A DNA stretch of 64,000 nt, from positions 62,001 to 126,000 of the forward strand of contig NZ_FNJR01000001.1 in the NCBI RefSeq assembly GCF_900104475.1, in the 5' to 3' direction. Below are positions 32,065 to 38,463 of this stretch, one piece after another. A model generated the notes under the pieces. The model was not told the DNA's origin, searched no databases, and was given only the letters and a program-made list of their open reading frames with translations. Positions within the stretch are counted from its first letter, which is position 1. Every line of letters begins with the position of its first letter. Origin of the DNA: Actinopolyspora xinjiangensis (GTDB lineage: Bacteria; Actinomycetota; Actinomycetes; Mycobacteriales; Pseudonocardiaceae). The translations under genes and the position numbers were made by a program.

Positions 32065-33455
32065 GTGACTATCTGGATGTGGCGGTGGTGCGCATCCAGT
32101 CGTGGTTGAGCCGGGTCCCGGATCTGCGCGGACGACGGGGGGCCTCCGCCATGATCAGGCGGGCCACCGAACCCGTAGCGATCGACTCGCTGTTGACGGG
32201 TTGGCAGGACCACGCGGAGCGGTGCACCGAGGCGGGCCACGTGGACGGCGTGGTGCCGCTGCTGCTGCACGCCGAGGACGAGGAGACACAGCGTCGGGTG
32301 GAGCGGCTCGTGGTGGGGCACCTGCGCGAGTGGTTACCGGGAGCTTCGCTGCGCAGCACGCTGCGGCGGGGCGAGGACTGGCTGGCAGCCCACGACGGCG
32401 CCCCAGCGTGCTGGGAGCGGGACTGGCCCGCCGCCGTCTCCGAGTGGCCGCTGGGCAAGGAGTGCGACTGGTGCCAGACGTGGCCCGCGAACGGCCACCG
32501 CTGGACCGGCGCACAGGAAAATCCCAAGCGGGAGGAGCTGTGTCCGGACTGCCTGCTCCGGTACGACCACGGAAAACCACGCGGTGATCAGAAAGAGCCC
32601 GCTCCCGGGACCGAGCGGGAACTGCTGGAACGCTGGGAGCAGCAGTACAACACCGCCGCGAGGGTTCCACACAAGTTCCCCGACCTGGTCGAGGAGTTCG
32701 GCGAGCGCGGCGACCACACGCACCTGGCGACCGTGTACGCCGACGGCGACGCCATCAGCCGGTTCGGCAAGGAGCTGCACAAGCAGCGGTCTCGCGGTCG
32801 TGGCGGCGAGTTCGACATGGCCAAGGCCATCGACGAGGCGACCTGGACCGCCCTGTTGAAAGGAATCGAGGCGGTCAAGGACTCCGACACCGAGACGCTG
32901 CCGCTCGTGGCGCACCTCGTCGGTGGCGACGACGTGCTGGTCAGCCTGCCCGCGCACCGCGCGTGGCTGTTCGCCCTGCGGATGCAGCGGAAGTTCCACG
33001 AGTCGCTGCGGGAATCGCTCAAAACCGCCGGTCTGGGGACCATCACGGCACCCACGCAGTCGGTGGGCATGGTGTTCCACCACCACTCGAGTCCGTTGGC
33101 CACGGCCTCGGACCTGGCCGAGGAGTTGTTGAAGGAGACCAAGCGCGACCACCGGAGCAGCAGGGCCTCGCTGGCCTGGCAGGACATCACCCACGACGGG
33201 CCGCACCCGGTCGGCCGCGGCGGCATCACTCCGGAAACGCTGGAGCGCTGCTGGGGCGACTTGACGAAACTGTCGAGGCTCGGCGGATCCGCACTCGCCA
33301 ACCTGGCCAAACTCGCCCGATCGAACGATCAACAGCGGCTCCACCAACAGGCCGAACGGCTGGGCCGCGAGGAACTCGTGGCGAAGTTCGACTCCGAAAC
33401 CATCCCGCTCGCGGACGCGGTGGGAATGGTGCGCTGGTGGAAGGAGTGGTCATGA
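32061..33455 (+). CDS. cas10: Cas10-like large subunit, HD-less, with intact GGDD cyclase motif
   Basis: The 464-residue protein lacks the N-terminal HD nuclease domain. A zinc ribbon is formed by C135, C138, C161 and C164. The two palm domains follow: TVYADGDAISRFGKEL with D228 and D230, and HLVGGDDVLVSL with GGDD at 288-291. The C-terminus is helical. Cas10 proteins without HD but with GGDD are typical of subtype III-D: no DNase activity from HD, but oligoadenylate synthesis upon target RNA binding is expected. At 464 residues it is shorter than usual for Cas10. The product fits the adjacent SAVED effector. Confidence 0.85.
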   Translation: MSDYLDVAVVRIQSWLSRVPDLRGRRGASAMIRRATEPVAIDSLLTGWQDHAERCTEAGHVDGVVPLLLHAEDEETQRRVERLVVGHLREWLPGASLRSTLRRGEDWLAAHDGAPACWERDWPAAVSEWPLGKECDWCQTWPANGHRWTGAQENPKREELCPDCLLRYDHGKPRGDQKEPAPGTERELLERWEQQYNTAARVPHKFPDLVEEFGERGDHTHLATVYADGDAISRFGKELHKQRSRGRGGEFDMAKAIDEATWTALLKGIEAVKDSDTETLPLVAHLVGGDDVLVSLPAHRAWLFALRMQRKFHESLRESLKTAGLGTITAPTQSVGMVFHHHSSPLATASDLAEELLKETKRDHRSSRASLAWQDITHDGPHPVGRGGITPETLERCWGDLTKLSRLGGSALANLAKLARSNDQQRLHQQAERLGREELVAKFDSETIPLADAVGMVRWWKEWS

Positions 33456-34009
33456 AATCCACGGTGGAATTCGAGATAATCTTCCACGGACCGTTCCGGG
33501 TATCGACCGGGCACGCCCGCTCGGGAGTGGACTCTTCCGTCCCCGATACCGAGCGACTGCCCAACACCAGTCTGAAGGGCGTCATGCGCGCCACCGCCAA
33601 GCGGCTGCTCGGTGAGGAAGCGGCGATCGTCGGCGAGGTGTTCGGCTCCTACCGCCACGAGTCCCCGTGGCGCTGGAAAAGCGCGAAGCCTGAAACCTCC
33701 AACTGGCCCGCTCCACAGCCCGCGGCGCGGGTGCGGATCGACCCGAACACCCACAGCACGAGCGAGAACATGCTGGCGGTCAGCGAACAGACCTGGGCCG
33801 AACGCGCGAGGTTCAGCGTCCAATCGCGCGGCCACCTGAGCGAGGAAACACTGCGCAGACACCAACTGGTGCTGGCCGTGACCGGGCAGGCCATCCACTC
33901 GCTGGGCGCGGAGACCCGTCGCGGCCTGGGCTGGGTCGGCATCAGCTGCACCAACGTCGAACTGGACGAACGATCCGTGGCGGAATTCCTGGAGTTGAAG
34001 CAGGCATGA
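33452..34009 (+). CDS. Csm3-like RAMP (Cas7) subunit
   Basis: The 185-residue protein is a single RAMP domain: STVEFEIIFHGPFRVSTGHA, the LPNTSLKGVMRATAKRL helix (about 36-52) and a glycine-rich GAETRRGLGWVGI loop (about 152-164). Asp27, or Asp32, lies just before the NTSLKG helix where Csm3 has its catalytic target-RNA-cleaving Asp, so target RNA cleavage is plausible. The start overlaps the cas10 stop by ATGA, as does its own stop with csx10. It is short for Csm3 and would form part of the backbone. Confidence 0.8.
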   Translation: MKSTVEFEIIFHGPFRVSTGHARSGVDSSVPDTERLPNTSLKGVMRATAKRLLGEEAAIVGEVFGSYRHESPWRWKSAKPETSNWPAPQPAARVRIDPNTHSTSENMLAVSEQTWAERARFSVQSRGHLSEETLRRHQLVLAVTGQAIHSLGAETRRGLGWVGISCTNVELDERSVAEFLELKQA

Positions 34010-35229
34010 CCGAACACGCATTGGTGACAGTGCGTCTCAAAGAACCGATGGTGGCGGGCAAGAACCCGCGCGCCGACTCCAGGCAGGACAGTCACGACCA
34101 CGTCCCCGGCTCGGTGCTGCGCGGGGCGCTGGCGGCGGTGTGGCTGCGGGAGCACGGCACCGCGATCAACACTTCCCCGGAGTTCGAGCGGATCTTCGAG
34201 GGAGAAGGCTCCTTCGGGCCGCTGCACTACGCGTCGAGCAAACCCGTTCCGCTGTCGATGCTGACGCACAAGTACGAACCCACCTTCAGCTGCAAGCAGT
34301 TGTGGTGGGACCGGGCTCGTGACGAGAAGGAGAGCCACTGCCCCGTCCAAAAATGCGCCAGTCCGCTGGAGGAGAGCAAGGGACAACCGTACGGCAAGGT
34401 TCCGAGCGTCGACCGCACCATGGTCGCGCTGTCCACCGACGGCGTGGCGCTGGACGGCAGCCTCTACAGCCAGCGGGCGGTACAGGACGGCCTGCTGTTG
34501 CGCGGCTGGGTTCACGGCGACGCCGTGCGGGCGCTGTATCCCGAGGGCACGGCCGTCGACTCGCTGCTGCTGGGGTCACGACGCAGCCTGCGCGGTGAAG
34601 CCACGGTGGAGGTGGACACCGAAGCGATCCCCGAACCGGTGGAGCTCTACGGCGACGACCTCGTACTGCGGCTCACCTCGCCCGGCGCGTTCGTGGACGA
34701 GTTCGGTATGCCCAGTGCGACGCCGGATCCGGAGGAGCTGTCCGAACAGCTTGATGTGTCCGAGGTGGAGATCATCGACTCCTGGACCCGCTGGGAGGAG
34801 GCCGGTGGGTGGCACGCGGCCAGCGGGCTGCCCAAACCCGTCGAGCGGGTGGTCGCGGCCGGTTCGACCTACCGGGTGAAGTGCGCGGAACCTCCCACCG
34901 AAACCGCCCGACGCCGACTGATGGCACGCGGAATCGGCCTGCGCCGCCGCGAGGGCTTCGGGGCGCTCTACCGGTGCGAACCGCCGTGGGGAATCAGCGC
35001 CTTTACCGGGCACGCAGCCGCGTTGCGAGCTCATCCGGAGCTGGTCTCACGGTTCCGGGCACGGCTCGAAGAGATCCGGCTGGATAACGCCGACGATTCC
35101 AGGTTCGACGATGCGCTCCGGTCCACCGAGTACGACGAGCGAATCCACCAGGCCATCCAAGCGGTGCTCACGGTCAAGGACGCGGAAATCTACGAACAGA
35201 TCTTGAGGTACATGGAGCAGAACCGATGA
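34006..35229 (+). CDS. csx10: Csx10-like RAMP protein (Cas5 group)
   Basis: The 407-residue protein begins ALVTVRLKEPMVAGKNPRAD and has HVPGSVLRGALAAVW (about 28-42), the RAMP helix in the form usual for Csx10. A middle part has cysteines that may bind zinc (FSCKQLWW, HCPVQKC). The late loop ARGIGLRRREGFGAL (about 305-320) matches Csx10. In III-D complexes Csx10 plays the Cas5 part and holds the crRNA 5' handle. The C-terminal 90 residues are helical and could supply the small-subunit function, which no other gene here provides, but this is speculation. Confidence 0.75.
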   Translation: MTEHALVTVRLKEPMVAGKNPRADSRQDSHDHVPGSVLRGALAAVWLREHGTAINTSPEFERIFEGEGSFGPLHYASSKPVPLSMLTHKYEPTFSCKQLWWDRARDEKESHCPVQKCASPLEESKGQPYGKVPSVDRTMVALSTDGVALDGSLYSQRAVQDGLLLRGWVHGDAVRALYPEGTAVDSLLLGSRRSLRGEATVEVDTEAIPEPVELYGDDLVLRLTSPGAFVDEFGMPSATPDPEELSEQLDVSEVEIIDSWTRWEEAGGWHAASGLPKPVERVVAAGSTYRVKCAEPPTETARRRLMARGIGLRRREGFGALYRCEPPWGISAFTGHAAALRAHPELVSRFRARLEEIRLDNADDSRFDDALRSTEYDERIHQAIQAVLTVKDAEIYEQILRYMEQNR

Positions 35230-36575
35230 AAAGCGCGCTGTTCAGCGTCCGGCTGCGCATGCTCACGCCAGGTGGCGTGACCGCGCCTGAAGCACTCTAC
35301 GCACCGCAGGACACAGTGCCACTGCGCCGGGACCACAACAACGACGTTCATCTCCCCGGCTCGACCGTGGCGGGCAGCCTGCGGGAGCACTGCGCTCGTT
35401 ACACCGAGCTCGCCCCCACCGAGAGACTGCCCGAGTTGTTCGGCCCGGCCCCGGAAGCGAATGAGCGGCGCGCCGCTTCACCGGTCGGGGTGCTGGGCAC
35501 ACTGCTGCGCTCCGAGAAGGAAACCTCGTCTGCCAAGCGCACCTCGATCGATCGGGAACGCGGGGCGGCGGCCAACACCAAGTTGCACCACACCGAGCTG
35601 CTGGCCGCCGGGACCGAGTTCGACGTGGTGCTTCGCTGGGACCGCCCCGACGAGCGCCTCGATACACTCCTGCGGGCGTTGCGGGAGTGGCGGCCGAGCA
35701 TCGGACGCGGTACCACTCACGGAGCCGGAAAGTGTCAGGTGGTCGGACTCGGACACCGCGTCTACGACCTCGCCGACAGCAAGGACCTGCTGGACTGGAT
35801 CGGACTCACCTCACCGGAGGACTACCCGACCGCGCAGCCGTGCACGGCCGACGCCGCGGACGACCGGCTGATCGACGTGGAACTGCGCATCGTGGACGGC
35901 CTGCACATCGGTACGGGAGAGACCGAGACGGATTCGGAAACCGGACGGGAGAGAAGCCCGGCACTCAAGCGTGACGGCGAGTTCCTGGTGCCGGGTACCA
36001 GCCTCAAGGGAGTGTTGCGCTCCCGCGTGGAGTACATCTGCCGCGTGGTAGGCGCTCCGACATGCACGGGCAGGAATCGTGAGGATCGCGAGGATCACGA
36101 AGAGCGCGGGAATTGCGGGCACTGCAGACCGTGCCGGATCTTCGGGTTCAGCGGCAAGGAAGCGCACACCCGCCGCGCCAGGATCGCGGTGCACGACAGC
36201 ATCGTGACCGAACCCGTCAAGGAGTTGCGGCAGCACGTGGCCATCGACAGGTTCACCGGCGGTGCGCGGGAGAAGCTGCTCTACACCGACGAGGTGGTGA
36301 CGGCGGGTCGGTTCCGGCTGCGCATCGACGAGCTCGAACCGCTCGACGAGCCGGAACCGGCCGGGGCGTCGGACTCAGCTGCGGATACGACCCCCCGTAT
36401 CGGTACGAACCGGTTGCTGCTGGAAACGGCGCTGACCGACATCCACGACGGGCTGGTCGGCATCGGCGGTCGGACCACGGCCGGATGCGGCACCGTCAGG
36501 GTGAGCGATCCCGACTGGCAGCGTCCCGCCGAGATGACGGAGCTGGCCGAACGGCTGCGTGAGGAGCACGTATGA
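35226..36575 (+). CDS. Tandem RAMP fusion (two Cas7-type domains)
   Basis: The 449-residue protein holds two RAMP domains. The first (about 1-180) has VHLPGSTVAGSLREHC and the loop SIGRGTTHGAGKCQVVG. The second (about 210-440) has FLVPGTSLKGVLRSRVEYIC, a Cys-rich CGHCRPCRIFGFSGK, and the loop VGIGGRTTAGCGTVRV. Such Cas7-2x fusions occur in III-D effectors. Acidic residues before the second SLKG helix could serve in target cleavage. ATGA overlaps lie at both ends. Confidence 0.75.
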   Translation: MKSALFSVRLRMLTPGGVTAPEALYAPQDTVPLRRDHNNDVHLPGSTVAGSLREHCARYTELAPTERLPELFGPAPEANERRAASPVGVLGTLLRSEKETSSAKRTSIDRERGAAANTKLHHTELLAAGTEFDVVLRWDRPDERLDTLLRALREWRPSIGRGTTHGAGKCQVVGLGHRVYDLADSKDLLDWIGLTSPEDYPTAQPCTADAADDRLIDVELRIVDGLHIGTGETETDSETGRERSPALKRDGEFLVPGTSLKGVLRSRVEYICRVVGAPTCTGRNREDREDHEERGNCGHCRPCRIFGFSGKEAHTRRARIAVHDSIVTEPVKELRQHVAIDRFTGGAREKLLYTDEVVTAGRFRLRIDELEPLDEPEPAGASDSAADTTPRIGTNRLLLETALTDIHDGLVGIGGRTTAGCGTVRVSDPDWQRPAEMTELAERLREEHV

Positions 36576-37057
36576 GCACTTCGTGGACGCTGCACGGCAG
36601 CGGACGTCGTCGTCTGGATGACGACGGCTGGGCGGAACTGCATCGGATGACCGAGGACTGGACGGCGGCGTGGTCGGACAACAACGGCTTCCACCTGGAG
36701 ACCATGCCCGAGCGGGCGCCGGTGAGCACGCAGTTGTGGGCCTGGACCCCCGGGAAGTGGTTGCGGGTTCGGCTGGATCCACCCCACTGGTGGGCGGCGC
36801 TGCTGTGCTGCGGAGCCGAGCAGGACGACGGCGACGATCTCGTCGAGGAGCCGTGGACCACCGATGAGGTGGAACGGCCGCGAATCGACCGCGTACTGCA
36901 CTGGAACGGCAACGACAAGCGCATCCAGCAGCTCCGGAGCCCGAAGGAGCGACTGCTCGAACACGAGATCGTCCGGCTGATACCGCTGCGTTCCCGACCG
37001 ACCACCGCGACCTTCATCGGCGGCAGGGATTCACTGCCGCGATCGCTGCGCGAGTAG
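36572..37057 (+). CDS. Small type III-D accessory protein in the Csx19 position
   Basis: The 161-residue protein is Trp-rich at its start (STSWTLHGSGRRRLDDDGWA) and has LWAWTPGKWLRVRLDPPHWW at about 50-70, then an acidic stretch, ending TATFIGGRDS. It has no TM segment or RAMP helix. In type III-D loci a small protein of about this length, Csx19 (all1473-like), follows the csx10 and RAMP genes. Position, size and the Trp-rich pattern support that call, but I cannot show homology. It is the last gene of the ATGA-overlapping set. Confidence 0.5.
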   Translation: MSTSWTLHGSGRRRLDDDGWAELHRMTEDWTAAWSDNNGFHLETMPERAPVSTQLWAWTPGKWLRVRLDPPHWWAALLCCGAEQDDGDDLVEEPWTTDEVERPRIDRVLHWNGNDKRIQQLRSPKERLLEHEIVRLIPLRSRPTTATFIGGRDSLPRSLRE

Positions 37058-37151
37058 CGGTGGGTTCACCGTTAGGTTGTCGACCGGACATGCGAGCGGG
37101 CGATGACGACGTGGAGGTCGGGACACAGCGAAACGGACGATCCCGAGAGGA

Positions 37152-37177
37152 ATCGCCACCGTGTTCGCGGTGGCGAT
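37152..37177 (+). promoter_or_regulatory. Perfect 10-bp hairpin over the start of the small membrane gene
   Basis: ATCGCCACCG (37152-37161) pairs with CGGTGGCGAT (37168-37177) around TGTTCG. It begins two bases after the GAGAGG ribosome binding site and encloses the proposed GTG start at 37161. If formed in the mRNA it would hide the start and could keep translation low until melted. Confidence 0.45.
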
Positions 37178-37523
37178 GTTCCTGTTACTGCTGTTTTTCG
37201 GTGTCGAGAAATGGATACTGTGGACGATCGGCGTGCTGACCGTGGTATCGCTCGCGGCCGAGGTCGGGCGCGAGGTGATGGCACGGAGCGTCGAGAGCCT
37301 GAAGACGGACTCGTTCGTATCCCCTGACACCCTCGCTCGGGCCAAGAACGCCGTGGGCGCGCTCGACGGGAGCGTGGCACACACCGCGAGCCTCTACGAG
37401 TTCACGGAGCACGCACTGCGCGGCGAGGTCGAACGGCTCGAAGCCGAGCACAACGGCGGGAGCAGGTTCCCGAAGAGGGACGACGAATCCCGCACCGGTT
37501 CCGCGTCGAAGCGAAGCGGCTGA
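37161..37523 (+). CDS. Small membrane-anchored protein next to the type III operon
   Basis: The 120-residue protein has two closely spaced hydrophobic segments at about 2-14 and 19-35 (FAVAMFLLLLFFGVEKWILW, then TIGVLTVVSLAAEVG), then a hydrophilic region with a helical part (VAHTASLYEFTEHALRGEVE) and a charged tail. GTG 37161 has GAGAGG before it; ATG 37176 is the alternative. It begins 103 bp after the csx19-position gene on the same strand. A role with the TM-SAVED protein is possible but there is no homology evidence. Confidence 0.5.
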   Translation: MFAVAMFLLLLFFGVEKWILWTIGVLTVVSLAAEVGREVMARSVESLKTDSFVSPDTLARAKNAVGALDGSVAHTASLYEFTEHALRGEVERLEAEHNGGSRFPKRDDESRTGSASKRSG

Positions 37524-37583
37524 ACACTCCGTGGCCGCCCTGAGTCCGGCTGCCGAGCTCCGGGACGGGGCCGGGCGAGCGTC

Positions 37584-37603
37584 GCGATTTCTCGCGAAAT
37601 CAC
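37584..37603. terminator. Hairpin between convergent genes
   Basis: GCGATTTCTCGCGAAATCAC is one of the window's recurring palindromes, with GATTTC pairing GAAATC around four bases. It lies between the stop of the small membrane gene (37523) and that of the minus-strand gene at 37622, so it marks the right edge of the CRISPR-linked transcripts. Confidence 0.45.
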
Positions 37604-37621
37604 CGTGCGGATGGGGAGCAC

Positions 37622-38206
37622 TCAGCCGCCCGAGGGCTCCCGCCCCGGCCTGGCGGTGCCCTGCTCGGTTCCGGAGGTTTCCCGGGTGGAGGCCACGGCG
37701 TCGGATTCGGCGGTGGGCTCCGGGGTATCGCCGTGATCTCGCTCCGGGGGATGCCCGGCAGCGGTAGCAGCGGCGGGGTTGCCTGTCGCGGGATTCCCGG
37801 TTCCAGGAGCCGCCGCGCCGGGAGTGGCCGGGGTGTTGCCGGTGGCGGGGGTCACCGGACCGCTGCCCGCACCGGGTGAACCGCTGCCGGGATCGGCCGA
37901 GCCACCGGGGATCGGAACTCCCCTGGGTGGCGTGCTGCCGGAGTCGAGCGGCCCGACCGCGCCCCGCAGCGCCTGGGTCCAGGTCAACCGCCCGAACAGG
38001 TAGAAGCAGGCCACCCGCTCGTCCGAGAACCTCGCCCAGTCGTAGCGGTTGCCCTGCTCGCGCCAGAACACGTCCCAGACCGGCTGCCCCTCGGAGTCTT
38101 CCCGCAGCAGGCACCAGGCGTCGTCGGTCTCCGCTCCGACGGAGACCACCCGCGACGGCACGCCCATCGTCTCGAGCCACCCCGGCACGGATTCGGAATT
38201 CATCAC
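37622..38206 (-). CDS. Protein downstream of the TNT toxin gene, possible immunity partner
   Basis: The 194-residue protein has an ordered N-terminal 90 residues (GWLETMGVPSRVVSVGAETD, later WDVFWREQGNRYDWARFSDE and ACFYLFGRLTWTQALRG) and a disordered Pro/Gly/Ala/Thr-rich tail of about 100 residues. The start is a double ATG. No signal peptide or TM segment is seen. It lies directly downstream of the TNT toxin on the same strand, where cytoplasmic antitoxins of TNT proteins are expected, but a copy of the dispersed palindromic element lies between them. Immunity is a hypothesis from position. Confidence 0.5.
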   Translation of the reverse strand: MMNSESVPGWLETMGVPSRVVSVGAETDDAWCLLREDSEGQPVWDVFWREQGNRYDWARFSDERVACFYLFGRLTWTQALRGAVGPLDSGSTPPRGVPIPGGSADPGSGSPGAGSGPVTPATGNTPATPGAAAPGTGNPATGNPAAATAAGHPPERDHGDTPEPTAESDAVASTRETSGTEQGTARPGREPSGG

Positions 38207-38249
38207 GCCTCCTAAGCAGGACTCTGTTACCTCGATTTGCGTGGAGAGT

Positions 38250-38410
38250 CACTTGGCGGAATCTCGCGCACGGCTCTCGCTGCGGGTGCCCCGACTTTGG
38301 GTAGCGACACACAACGTCGGAGCCGTCCTCGCGAGAGCCGCACGGGAGAACCCGCGGCGGTGCCGACTGCGAGGGCGGTCGGAGTTCGACCCGCGGAAGT
38401 GGTGGGAGTC
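38250..38410 (-). repeat. Dispersed palindromic intergenic element, copy C (reverse orientation)
   Basis: Read on the minus strand it shows CGGGTTCTCCCGTGCGGCTC, then TCGCGAGGACGGCTCCGAC, TTGTGTGTCGCTACCCAAAG and TCGGGGCACCCGCAGCGAGA, ending TTCCGCC. This aligns with copies A and B. The outer arms GTGCGGCTCTCGC and GCGAGAGCCGTGC pair with one G-T change; the inner CTCCGAC pairs with GTCGGGG. It sits between the TNT toxin gene and its downstream partner. Confidence 0.65.
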
Positions 38411-38463
38411 CCATGCGGGGAGCCACAGCAGAACTGTCCCAGCACCAAGAGAACAAAAAGACA

